From NCBI GenBank assembly GCA_964412395.1, contig CAYPOY010000089.1, forward strand, positions 1 to 16,977: a stretch of DNA of 16,977 nt, in the 5' to 3' direction. The notes beneath the pieces are model-generated. The model had not been told where the DNA came from. It made no database searches and was given only the letters and a program-made list of their open reading frames with translations. This stretch comes from CAYPOY01 sp964412395. GTDB taxonomy: Bacteria > Chloroflexota > Anaerolineae > B4-G1. Both the position numbers and the translations under genes were made by a program. Positions 7,160 to 14,446 of this stretch are shown one piece after another. Position 1 is the stretch's first letter; the number at the start of each line of letters is the position of its first letter.

Positions 7160-7456
7160 CTACCAGAGTCCCGGTTTAGCGGCATCACTTTTGTACCCGT
7201 TCAGGAGGCAGATCAGAAACCGGGTTTTTTGGTGCTCCGCAAGTGCAGCAGTATTGGTTGCAGGTGCTTTTCCACTGTCAGGGAGACTTTCCTGTACGAA
7301 AAACTCGGTTTCTTGGCCCCTACGTGAACGCTTACTCACTTTTTTCCAGGCTGCCAATAGTGTTTTCCAGGCTACCAATAGGCCTTCCAAGTCTTCCAGC
7401 AGTTCTCGCCATGCAGGCAAGTCCTTGTAGGGGATGATCACTGCCGGTGCTGGCAC
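7160..7456 (-). CDS. hypothetical small protein, antitoxin-like N terminus (doubtful)
   Basis: A 98-codon minus-strand frame starting at a GTG. The first part, AVIIPYKDLPAWRELLEDLE, loosely recalls the start of small antitoxin-type proteins (V-V-I-P-Y followed by an amphipathic helix). It continues into a duplicated heptad, LLVAWK then LLAAWK. The rest (KTRFLICLLNGYKSD and similar) looks like translated intergenic repeat rather than protein. There is no Shine-Dalgarno and no toxin gene alongside. It is more likely a decayed or spurious ORF than a working gene. Confidence 0.2.
   Translation of the reverse strand: MPAPAVIIPYKDLPAWRELLEDLEGLLVAWKTLLAAWKKVSKRSRRGQETEFFVQESLPDSGKAPATNTAALAEHQKTRFLICLLNGYKSDAAKPGLW
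7342..7383. repeat. 21-bp tandem duplication
   Basis: Two adjacent copies of a 21-bp unit: TTTTCCAGGCTGCCAATAG followed by TG (7342-7362), and TTTTCCAGGCTACCAATAG followed by GC (7363-7383). They differ at three positions. The length is exactly seven codons and, in the weak minus-strand ORF here, would duplicate one coiled-coil heptad. Confidence 0.8.
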
Positions 7457-7499
7457 GGGAGCCGGAGCCAGGGAATGGTGGCGGCGCTGAGGACATCGT

Positions 7500-8861
7500 T
7501 CAGTGGCAGGATGCCCGGGGAGATTGGCACGACGCCGAAGGGTGGCGGGGAACCCTGGACGTGGTTGGTGAAGACGGGGGAATTGTGGGCAGGAAGGTTT
7601 TGGTCAAGAGAGCGAGGGAGTTTTTCAGATTGAAAGCGTCCACGTACACCTGGATATTTTGAGCGATACGGTCCACGACGAAGTCATGAGGGGCTGGGAA
7701 TTCGCCCGGAAACCCCCAGCGCAAGTTGTCGTACAGGCGCTTGCGGGCGGCCAGCACCTGTGGATCGGCCCAGATGTAGCGAGCGCCGGTGGCGACCAGC
7801 CATTCCTGCCTGGAAGGCGTCAGTTCGTTGAAGCTAAGGCCGACTTCGTCAGGGGTGAGCCACTTTCGCCAGCGGTTGGATCCTACTACAGCGGCTTTGA
7901 GGGCCATCCTGAAACCAGAGGGTGAGAGGGTCGAATTGTTCTGCACCAACCGGGTCTCACGAGCACAGAGTTCGTGCAGAGCCGCCAGCTCGGTCGCAGT
8001 GAGCTCCGGGCCGACGTTGGCCCCTCCCACGCCCATGGCCGGGTAGTCGGCGGGGTTGGCCACCCAGTCGGTGTAGTGGCCCTTGACCAGCGAGCCAAGT
8101 GGGGCGACCCGGTCGTATAACCGGCGGGCGCTGTCCGGGTCGAAGGTGGTGGTGTGGAGGTCAGTCCCCACCTTGCCCACGATAAAGCACGGCCAGGCGT
8201 GAGCCAGCCCCACGGCCTTCAGGCGGACCTGCAGCCCGGTAAGAAACTGGTCAAAGTTGTCCAGGTCCACCAGCCCTCCGTGCACCTCTTCCGTGCCGAC
8301 CTCGTAAGAGATCGGCGGCAGTCCCAACCGCTCGCGCTCAGACTCGGCGTGAGCAATCAACTCGACCGTGCGCTCGACCACCACCTCGATCCGCGGCGGC
8401 TGCCCGGTGGGGAGTGTCCGATCCACCGTCGGGTCAACGTGCAGCAGGGCGTACCTGGCCTCCAGGCAGGTGGTGAGTGTGGCCTTCACCTCGGCCATCG
8501 TCTCTTCGAGGCTGAGCCGGTCGCGGGTGTGGGCATCCTTCAACCAGGGCCCACCGTGGTCGAGGCAGGGGTAGAGTGGCGAGGCACATTGGTGTCTCGC
8601 GGCCAGTTCCCTCATCCGGGCGACGAAAGTCTGTGGAGTCCAGCCGGTGTAGCCCCCGTCACGGTCCACCTGGTTCAAAGTGGCCGCAAATAGCATCGGC
8701 ATGTTGTTGGCCGCAGCGATTTTGACTGCGGCCTCCAGCATCGCGCCGGAGTTGGGACAGACGGCGAGCAAGGTGATCTGTGTGCCGCTGGCGCGCAGGT
8801 TTATGATCCTGTGGACAAGTTGCTTGATACTTATCGGAGTCTGAGTGTGGATGCCAGTCAT
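7500..8861 (-). CDS. GatZ/KbaZ-like D-tagatose-bisphosphate aldolase family protein
   Basis: A 453-residue protein of the GatZ/KbaZ family, known in enteric bacteria as the non-catalytic subunit of class II tagatose-1,6-bisphosphate aldolase. Motifs in order: SGAMLEAA (38-45), NQVDRDGGYTGW (63-74), DHGGPW (101-106), HVDPT (141-145) and YEVGTEEVHGG (186-196). The Asp-His and His residues are arranged like the metal site of class II aldolases. No gatY/kbaY catalytic subunit gene is in the window, so this member may act alone or do something else. Its ATG overlaps the kinase TGA (ATGA at 8858-8861), indicating translational coupling. The last 25-30 residues, after about residue 425, are a Pro/Ser/Thr-rich tail without family character, perhaps from loss of the original stop. 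Acting on the product of the PfkB kinase is an inference. Confidence 0.8.
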   Translation of the reverse strand: MTGIHTQTPISIKQLVHRIINLRASGTQITLLAVCPNSGAMLEAAVKIAAANNMPMLFAATLNQVDRDGGYTGWTPQTFVARMRELAARHQCASPLYPCLDHGGPWLKDAHTRDRLSLEETMAEVKATLTTCLEARYALLHVDPTVDRTLPTGQPPRIEVVVERTVELIAHAESERERLGLPPISYEVGTEEVHGGLVDLDNFDQFLTGLQVRLKAVGLAHAWPCFIVGKVGTDLHTTTFDPDSARRLYDRVAPLGSLVKGHYTDWVANPADYPAMGVGGANVGPELTATELAALHELCARETRLVQNNSTLSPSGFRMALKAAVVGSNRWRKWLTPDEVGLSFNELTPSRQEWLVATGARYIWADPQVLAARKRLYDNLRWGFPGEFPAPHDFVVDRIAQNIQVYVDAFNLKNSLALLTKTFLPTIPPSSPTTSRVPRHPSASCQSPRASCH

Positions 8862-9802
8862 TGTGTTTGGGCCTCCAAAAAGGACAACACCTGCCTACTG
8901 GTAGGCTGGGCGGCAGTGCCGCCATAACCCGTAGTGGAGAGCGCTCCGCAGGCATTGGCAAAGCGCAGCGCCTCCTGCAGCGGCAACTCTCGGATCACGT
9001 GGGCATAAATGAAGCCGGCATTGAAAGAATCGCCCGCTCCGGTGGTGTCTATCGCATTGACCTGGAAGGCCGGGCTGTGGACGATCTGGCCGCCGCGCAG
9101 GGACAGCGCCCCGGATGATCCGCGCTTGACGACCACCAAGCGGGCGTGCTGCGCCAGTTTTCGCAGGGCCACCTCGGTGTCGCCTGCATCGCCCGCGCTG
9201 GCGATGGCGCGGGCCTCCTCCTCGTTGGGCAGGAAGATGTCCACGTGCTCCAGCAGCGCCAGCAGGTCGCCGTTGCCCCATCTTTCGTCCGGGTCGTGGC
9301 CAGTGTCGAGCGAGACGGTGAGCCGGGCACGGTGCGCCTGGCGGAACAATTCTGGCAGGCCGGACTGCAATCTCCGTTGCAGAAAGTAGGAGCCGACGTG
9401 GACGTGGCTGTAGCACCGCAGGATGGATGTGTTGATGTCTTCCAGGTGCAGGTGGGAGATGCATCCCAGGTAGGTAACCAGAGCGCGGTCTTCGGGATAG
9501 GTCAGCGAGATGGTTACGCCAGTGCGCATCACATTGTCACGGATCACGTGATCCGTGCCCACGCCCAGGCGGCGTAATTCTCCGACGACAAAGTTGCCGT
9601 AGTAATCTATGCCTACCTTGCCGAGAAAGTCCACCTTTGCGCCCAAGCGGGCCATACCCGCCGCGCAAATGGCAGAGGAACTGCCCATTACGGCGTATAG
9701 GCCGTCGGCCAGGACCTCCTGGCCCAGGGTTGGAAAAGCGGTCAGCCCACTGGCGATTAAATCTACGTTCAGCTCACCGATAACCAAAATCCTTTTCGTC
9801 AT
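8858..9802 (-). CDS. PfkB-family carbohydrate kinase
   Basis: A complete 314-residue ribokinase-fold kinase transferring phosphate from ATP to a sugar or sugar phosphate. The N terminus has GELNVDLI (9-16) followed by a small-residue run where PfkB kinases bind substrate. The hallmark DTTGAGDSFNAGF (252-264) provides the anion hole and the catalytic base Asp258. VVVKRGSSGAL (223-233) lies in the nucleotide-binding region. The start ATG follows GTGAGGAAAAT, a clear ribosome site. It is coupled to the downstream GatZ-like gene by a 4-bp overlap. PfkB members include ribokinase, fructokinase, KDG kinase and tagatose-6-phosphate kinase. The neighbour makes a tagatose- or fructose-phosphate substrate attractive, but the sequence alone does not decide. 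Confidence 0.88.
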   Translation of the reverse strand: MTKRILVIGELNVDLIASGLTAFPTLGQEVLADGLYAVMGSSSAICAAGMARLGAKVDFLGKVGIDYYGNFVVGELRRLGVGTDHVIRDNVMRTGVTISLTYPEDRALVTYLGCISHLHLEDINTSILRCYSHVHVGSYFLQRRLQSGLPELFRQAHRARLTVSLDTGHDPDERWGNGDLLALLEHVDIFLPNEEEARAIASAGDAGDTEVALRKLAQHARLVVVKRGSSGALSLRGGQIVHSPAFQVNAIDTTGAGDSFNAGFIYAHVIRELPLQEALRFANACGALSTTGYGGTAAQPTSRQVLSFLEAQTQ

Positions 9803-9990
9803 ATTTTCCTCACGTTTATCGAGCGTACCGGCCTGGAAGAGTCGGCGTCAGATGGGGCTGCAGCCCGGCGACCCTGTTCACGGCGGCGTGGTTGCCATAA
9901 GTTACCAGAGCGCCGCACTCGCCAAGGTCCGGCACGGGGCAGCGACGCGGTTTGCATCCCATCATCAAACAGCGAGCGTGGGCTTGCAGC
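9803..9990. repeat. 188-bp spacer bounded by GGGCTGCAGCCC-like motifs
   Basis: The spacer between the GH4 gene and the kinase gene holds no gene. It contains the perfect 12-bp palindrome GGGCTGCAGCCC (9855-9866) and, at its other end, the near copy GGGCTTGCAGCC (9980-9991), which overlaps the GH4 stop codon. Several GC-rich complementary stretches lie between them. A minus-strand frame (9816-10010) crosses it but starts inside GH4 and resembles translated repeat. It could be a dispersed intergenic element or a processed mRNA structure inside the operon. Confidence 0.35.
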
Positions 9991-11316
9991 CTATACCCTA
10001 AAATGCTCAAACTGCGGCAAGTAGTCTTGATTCCGTCGCAGCATCTCGTTGACCATCTCTTCGATCTCGGCCAGCGAGAGGACGGCGGCGGTCAGCGGGT
10101 CGTGGGCGATGGCCTGGAAGACCAGGCGCGGGTTGCCGGTCAACGCCGCTTCGACGGCCATTTCCTCGACCGTCGAGTTCAGGGCTGTCAGAACCGCGCA
10201 CTGTGGGGGAAGCGGCCCCACGTGAACCGGGTGGAAACCGGCTTTATCCACAAACACGGGCACCTCCACGCACGCTCCCTCCGGCAGGTTGGTGATCAGC
10301 CCGGTGTTGGGCACGTTGCCGTTGAATGAGAATATCTCGCCGCCCTTCCAGGCGTTGATGATGTAGGCTGCGTATTCGTGCTCCCGTTCCAGGCTGATGG
10401 GTGTGTCGTCGGCAAACCACTGTCTCGCCTTGTCTTTCCAGGTGTGCTCTCGTGCCTGGTACTCTTTGAGGATGTAGGCATACTCGCCGGGGTTCCAGCC
10501 GGTGCCGTGGGTACAGTACTTTTCGATCAGATCGGGCCGCTTGCGGAACCACCAGTTGTACTCCGAGTTGTGGCCGCTGGACTCGGTGATGTAATAGCCG
10601 AGGTGGAGAAACATCTCGTTTCTGACGATCTCCTCGTTGTAGATGTCGGGCCGTTTCACCGCCTCGCGGATGAGTGGGTAAGCGTCTTTGCCGTTCCACT
10701 CATACTTGAGGTACCAGGCCTGGTGGTTGATGCCGGCGCAGATGTAGGTGATCTCTTTGTACGGTGCGCCGATCCAGCGGGCGAGCATCATCGCTGTGCC
10801 CTGCACGCTGTGGCAGAGGCCCGTCAATTTGATAAACGATTCCCGCTGCATCGCCCGGCACAACATAGCCATCGGGTTGGTATAGTTCAGAAAGATAGCG
10901 TCAGGGCAGTAGCGTTCCACGTCCTTGATGATGTCGAGCATCACCGGGATGGTGCGCAGCGCGCGGAAGATGCCGGAGGGGCCACGCGTATCACCGATGT
11001 TGGTGTCCACTCCGTATTTCTTGGGGATTTCGATGTCGTGCCGCCACACCTCGGTGCCGCCGGACAGGATGGTACACAACACCGCGTCGGCCCCTTTCAA
11101 TGCCTCTGCGCGGTCCATTGTCGCCTCGACTTTGGCCGGGTAGTTCCCCATATCCACGATGCGCTGCACCGACCTTTGCGCAAACTCCAGTCGCTCGGCG
11201 TCAATATCCATCAACGCCAGCGTCGCGTCTTTGAGCAGGGGAAAGGTCAGGATATCCCGCGCCAACCCGCGCGTAAACTCCAGGCTCCCTGCACCGATGA
11301 AAGTGATCTTGGTCAC
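9991..11316 (-). CDS. GH4 family glycosidase (alpha-galactosidase-like)
   Basis: Predicted 441-residue glycoside hydrolase family 4 enzyme, which hydrolyses glycosides by NAD- and Mn-dependent oxidation, elimination and reduction. KITFIGAGSLEF at the N terminus is the NAD-binding loop. NYTNPMAM begins at 144. GLCHSVQGT gives Cys168 and GINH gives His198, the expected metal ligands with the family spacing of about 30 residues. DTRGPSGIFRALRTIP is also typical. The CHSVQ form is that of MelA-type alpha-galactosidases rather than phospho-beta-glucosidases (CHN/CDT types), though alpha-glucuronidases are close. There is no signal peptide, so it is cytoplasmic. I start at GTG 11316 because GAGGAGG lies 7 bp upstream; an upstream TTG at 11343 would place that site inside the gene. 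Confidence 0.88.
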   Translation of the reverse strand: MTKITFIGAGSLEFTRGLARDILTFPLLKDATLALMDIDAERLEFAQRSVQRIVDMGNYPAKVEATMDRAEALKGADAVLCTILSGGTEVWRHDIEIPKKYGVDTNIGDTRGPSGIFRALRTIPVMLDIIKDVERYCPDAIFLNYTNPMAMLCRAMQRESFIKLTGLCHSVQGTAMMLARWIGAPYKEITYICAGINHQAWYLKYEWNGKDAYPLIREAVKRPDIYNEEIVRNEMFLHLGYYITESSGHNSEYNWWFRKRPDLIEKYCTHGTGWNPGEYAYILKEYQAREHTWKDKARQWFADDTPISLEREHEYAAYIINAWKGGEIFSFNGNVPNTGLITNLPEGACVEVPVFVDKAGFHPVHVGPLPPQCAVLTALNSTVEEMAVEAALTGNPRLVFQAIAHDPLTAAVLSLAEIEEMVNEMLRRNQDYLPQFEHFRV

Positions 11317-11421
11317 ACTTTGACCTCCTCGTGGTGAATCCAAAACACATATGTCCGTTCCGCAGCAGGTAGTAACTGTTGACAGAGATGGTCTTACCGC
11401 CGGGTGAGGGCCTCCCCAGAA

Positions 11422-12399
11422 TCAATCCGGCTCGTGTCCCTCATTGATGATCAGTTGGCCCAGCGAGCGCACGGTCACGAAGGGGACATAGCCCCGGGCC
11501 TGGGCGCGGGCGTAGGCGTCGTCAATCTGCTCGGGGCGGCGGGTGTAGTCAATTGTCAGCACCAGTTTACCCGCCTCCACCCATTGGTCGAGGATGGCCT
11601 CCCGTTCGGCGGTCCAGTCGGCCGGGGAGGGTTCGTGGTCACGGGGGTAGCCGTAGTAGAGGTCCTCCACGCCGATGCCGGTGACCGTCTCCAGGTAGTC
11701 GGGGAAACAGATGCCCAGTTCCTCGGCGTTCTGGGGGAAGACGCCGAAGCCAGGGTGTCGCTCCCGCGCGTACTCTGCCAGGCCGATGACGAAATCGGCC
11801 ATCTCTCGCACCGCCGTCTCCCGCCCTTGCTCCTCGTAGTATTCGTAGGCGTCCACCCGGTCCAGGTAGACCCCGTCAAAGCCGAGTTCCATGATTTTGT
11901 CCAGGTAGCCCTCAGGCGAGCCATAGATGATGGTCTGCCAGTCCGGGTCCCAGTAGCGCACCCAATAATCGCCAGCCCAATCCGGGTCGGATTCGTCCAG
12001 CCACGCGGGTGGGGTCTTCCCCCATTCTCGCTGCCAGTAGAAGCGATAGGTCTCGGCCTGCCCGATGCTCATGTAGCAGAGGACGATCTTTTCCCCGCCG
12101 GGGCTGTGCTTGAGATTCTCGATCACCTCCCGGCTGCCGCCGGCGGCCCCGATTTGCAAGACCAGCAGGTCGTAGGCGGTCTCGCCGATGCGGTCGGGCC
12201 GGGCGCGTTGCAGTTGGTAGAGGAAATCGTTGACAGCAAGCCAGTCAGGGGTGGATTGGGGACGGGGGGACGGGGAGACGAGGGGAGGAGGGGATGGGGA
12301 CGTGGTTCTAGTGCACCCTGTCATTACCCAAGCGGTAACAAGTAAAACGGCAGTTACCCATACAAGGCCTTGCCAGTGCCCAGTTCCCATTTCGACCAT
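11422..12399 (-). CDS. lipoprotein, TM1410/GH114-type glycoside hydrolase
   Basis: A 325-residue secreted lipoprotein: hydrophobic signal 11-26, lipobox MTG-Cys29, then a Pro/Ser-rich linker (33-51). The barrel domain carries signatures of the MJ1477/TM1410 family related to GH114 endo-alpha-1,4-polygalactosaminidase: YMSIGQAETYRFYW (109-122), WVRYWDPDW (146-154), GFDGVYLDRVDAY (173-185, probable acidic catalytic Asp180) and PQNAEEL (222-228). Most members are biochemically uncharacterised; the known activity of the wider family is cleavage of alpha-1,4-linked galactosamine polymers. Membrane-anchored and facing outward, it could cut a polymer into oligosaccharides for the adjacent importer. 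It is 22 bp past the repeat next to the permease gene. The ATG at 12399 has only a weak GTAGGTA ahead; ATG 12390 is an alternative. Confidence 0.82.
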   Translation of the reverse strand: MVEMGTGHWQGLVWVTAVLLVTAWVMTGCTRTTSPSPPPLVSPSPRPQSTPDWLAVNDFLYQLQRARPDRIGETAYDLLVLQIGAAGGSREVIENLKHSPGGEKIVLCYMSIGQAETYRFYWQREWGKTPPAWLDESDPDWAGDYWVRYWDPDWQTIIYGSPEGYLDKIMELGFDGVYLDRVDAYEYYEEQGRETAVREMADFVIGLAEYARERHPGFGVFPQNAEELGICFPDYLETVTGIGVEDLYYGYPRDHEPSPADWTAEREAILDQWVEAGKLVLTIDYTRRPEQIDDAYARAQARGYVPFVTVRSLGQLIINEGHEPD

Positions 12400-12414
12400 T
12401 ACCTACCCCTCTCC

Positions 12415-12467
12415 ACTTGCAGACTTGCAAACTTGCAACTTGCTTACTTGCAGACTTGCTTACTTGC
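12415..12467. repeat. seven tandem ACTTGC (GCAAGT) repeats
   Basis: ACTTGC occurs at 12415, 12423, 12431, 12438, 12446, 12454 and 12462, with spacings of 8, 8, 7, 8, 8 and 8 bp. It fills nearly all of the spacer between the MalG-type permease stop and the lipoprotein start. On the transcribed strand it reads as repeated GCAAGT with variable two-base linkers. Confidence 0.9.
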
Positions 12468-12474
12468 TCCCTTT

Positions 12475-13353
12475 TCACTTAAGCCCACTCATGGTGAAAC
12501 CCCGCACGATCCAACGCTGGAAGAAGAAGTAGACGAACAGAACAGGTATCACGACCAGAACTGTGGCCGCCATGACGATGTTTTGCCGCTCGCTGTGCTG
12601 CGAATTGTACCAGGTCAGGATGACGGGCAGCGTGCGTCGCTCGACTTTGGTGATGACCACCATCGGCCATAGATAGTTGTTCCAGTTCCCCATAAAGTTC
12701 AGCGTGCCCAGCGTGGCCAGCGCTGGGCCTAATTGCGGCAGCACGATGCGCCAATAGATCTGCCACTCCGACGCGCCGTCAATCCGGGCGGCGTCCAGCA
12801 GTTCGTTGGGGAGCGTCTCGATGAACTGCCGCAGCATAAAGAGGCCGAAGGCGTCCATGGCGCTGAACACAACCAGCCCCCAGAGGGTGTTGAGCAGGCC
12901 AACTTTTGCCAGGATCAGGTACCCAGGGATCATCGTCATCTGGCTGGGAATCATCATCCCCAGCATGAACCAGCCGAAGAAAATCCGCTTGCCCCGAAAC
13001 TCGTACTTGGCGAAGAGATACCCCAGGAGCGAACTGGTGAAGAGCGTAGTGAGCACGTTAATGATGGCGACGAAGGCGCTGTTGCCATAGAAGCGCAGGA
13101 GCGGGATTTTGGGGTCTTGCAGGATCGTCCGGTAATTGTCCAGTATGGGGTTCTCCGGCCAAAACGTGGGCGGGACGCGGATGAGTTCTGTCTGTGTCTT
13201 GAAGGAGGCCAGGATCATCCACACGAAGGGCATCAGCGTCATCGAGAGCCCCAGTATCAGCAAGAAGTAGACCAGGAAGCGTCCCAGGTGATGCCTGGCC
13301 CTGGTCAGCCCTGTTTCCTTGCTCTGTGCGTGTGTGTGCATCATCGTCGCCAT
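12475..13353 (-). CDS. CUT1 sugar ABC transporter permease, MalG type
   Basis: A 292-residue inner-membrane permease with an N-terminal transmembrane segment at about 26-48 and about six segments in total. The EAA loop ELLDAARIDGASEWQIYWRI at about 184-203 contacts the ATPase. The C terminus, RWIVRGFTMSGLK, is the hallmark end of MalG-like CUT1 permeases. It starts one base after the MalF-type stop, so the two are translationally coupled and probably form the channel heterodimer. No ATP-binding gene is in the window; CUT1 systems commonly borrow a shared MsmK/UgpC-type ATPase encoded elsewhere. Substrate: an oligosaccharide or sugar derivative, not defined by sequence. Confidence 0.93.
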   Translation of the reverse strand: MATMMHTHAQSKETGLTRARHHLGRFLVYFLLILGLSMTLMPFVWMILASFKTQTELIRVPPTFWPENPILDNYRTILQDPKIPLLRFYGNSAFVAIINVLTTLFTSSLLGYLFAKYEFRGKRIFFGWFMLGMMIPSQMTMIPGYLILAKVGLLNTLWGLVVFSAMDAFGLFMLRQFIETLPNELLDAARIDGASEWQIYWRIVLPQLGPALATLGTLNFMGNWNNYLWPMVVITKVERRTLPVILTWYNSQHSERQNIVMAATVLVVIPVLFVYFFFQRWIVRGFTMSGLK

Positions 13354-13354
13354 A

Positions 13355-14344
13355 TTAGTACTCCCATTCAGTGCGCAGCAGCCGCATTTGGACTACGGTA
13401 ATGACCATCACCAACACCGCCAGCACGAAGCCGATGGCGGCCGCCCAGCCCATGCGCTGGTAACGGAAAGCATTCTCGTAGATATCGAGCACCAGGACGC
13501 GGGTCTGGTTGTTGGGGCCGCCCTGGGTCATCACCTGGATGATGTCGAAGACCTGGAATGAGGAGAGCATCGTCATCACGCAGACGAACAGGAGCGTGGG
13601 GCGCAGCAACGGCACCGTCACGCGGGTGAAGACCTGCCAGGCGTTGGCCCCGTCGATCATCGCCGCCTCCTTGAAGTCTTTGGGGATGCCCTGCAGGGCG
13701 GCGATGAAGATCACCAGGTTGTAGCCGTAGTCCGACCACAGGTAGGCTGCAATGGTCGCCCACATGCCCACCGACACGCCCAGGAACTGAGCCCGGGGGT
13801 CGGAGAGCCAGGCGATGGGGGTGCCGCCAAACAGGCGGATGATGACGTTGAATAACCCCTGCTGAGGATCGTAGAGGTAGCCCCACATGTTCGCCACACC
13901 CACCGCCACGGTGACGACCGGCAGGAAGTAGATGGCCCGGAAGGCGATCTTGAGCCGGCCGCTTACCGACTCGATAAGTGCCGCCAGCGGCAGCGTGATC
14001 GCCAGGTTGAGGGGGAGTACGGCGAAGGCAAAGATCAAGGTGTTCTTGAGGCTGGTGCGGAACAGGCGGGCCTCCAGCGATACCCCGTTGATCATGTTGC
14101 GGAAATGCTCCAGGCCGACAAAGGGATTGCTCCCTCCCAGGCCCAGGATTGGGCCGCCAGCGCGCCCAGGGCTGTACTTGAAGAACATCAGCGCCAAAGC
14201 CCAGCCAGTGGTCAGGATCCCGACGCTGCCGTACAGGATCGTCGGGATGGTGACGCTGAGGATAAAACGGTGCTGTCCGGCGGCAAGCCCGCCACGCCGC
14301 CGCTTCATCGCTCTTGATCTCAATGCACGTGCGCTCATAATCAT
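13355..14344 (-). CDS. CUT1 sugar ABC transporter permease, MalF type
   Basis: A 329-residue membrane permease with a basic cytoplasmic N terminus (RSRAMKRRRGG), a first membrane segment at about 33-55, and then the transport domain. The EAA loop, DFKEAAMIDGANAWQVFTRV at about 223-242, is intact, and TQGGPNNQT is a usual MalF-family motif. It forms the import channel with the downstream MalG-type protein. Starts at 14344 or 14338 are both possible (ATG ATT ATG). AAGGGAA lies better placed for the second. It is separated from the binding-protein gene by a repeat-rich 102-bp spacer. Confidence 0.93.
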   Translation of the reverse strand: MIMSARALRSRAMKRRRGGLAAGQHRFILSVTIPTILYGSVGILTTGWALALMFFKYSPGRAGGPILGLGGSNPFVGLEHFRNMINGVSLEARLFRTSLKNTLIFAFAVLPLNLAITLPLAALIESVSGRLKIAFRAIYFLPVVTVAVGVANMWGYLYDPQQGLFNVIIRLFGGTPIAWLSDPRAQFLGVSVGMWATIAAYLWSDYGYNLVIFIAALQGIPKDFKEAAMIDGANAWQVFTRVTVPLLRPTLLFVCVMTMLSSFQVFDIIQVMTQGGPNNQTRVLVLDIYENAFRYQRMGWAAAIGFVLAVLVMVITVVQMRLLRTEWEY

Positions 14345-14370
14345 TTCCCTTCGGGTGTGGGGTGTAGGGC

Positions 14371-14439
14371 GGAGTAAGGAGTGGGAAGGGAAATGCTTTT
14401 GCTACTCCACTCTTCCTTTACTCCCTTGCTCCTTACTCC
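14371..14439. repeat. GGAGTAA-type repeats forming an inverted repeat
   Basis: GGAGTAAGGAG (14371-14381) is perfectly complementary to CTCCTTACTCC (14429-14439), with a 47-nt loop. Degenerate GGAGTA/GGAGCA copies fill the right part on the minus strand. It lies between the sugar-binding protein stop and the first permease start. As RNA it could form a stem that stabilises the upstream binding-protein transcript and lowers permease expression, as intercistronic structures do in other binding-protein operons. That effect is inference; the repeats are visible. Confidence 0.6.
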
Positions 14440-14446
14440 ATACTCC

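Larger units (their letters stand above)
7148..7499. other. convergent intergenic region, no convincing gene
   Basis: The plus-strand operon and the minus-strand operon run toward each other here. GAGTCCCGGT occurs at 7136-7145 (within the mttB remnant) and again at 7166-7175. Two similar motifs, AGAAACCGGGTTTTTTGG (about 7215-7232) and AAAAACTCGGTTTCTTGG (about 7300-7317), form a degenerate direct repeat. No clear stem plus T-run terminator was found for either operon. The stretch may be the remains of a deleted segment. Confidence 0.5.

Noticed and set aside
10378..11337. A 319-codon plus-strand frame opposite the GH4 gene
   Set aside because: Low-complexity Val/Gly/Asp-rich translation that mirrors the GH4 codons; GH4 motifs are intact on the other strand.
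11317..11343. TTG at 11343 as start of the GH4 gene
   Set aside because: It would put the strong GAGGAGG ribosome site inside the gene; GTG 11316 is correctly spaced from it and begins the NAD-binding fold.
11404..12345. A 313-codon plus-strand frame opposite the TM1410-type lipoprotein
   Set aside because: The minus strand has a signal peptide, lipobox and family motifs; the plus frame has none.
12415..12467. CRISPR array from the ACTTGC repeats
   Set aside because: The units are 6 bases with 7-8 bp period; there are no spacers of suitable size and no cas genes.
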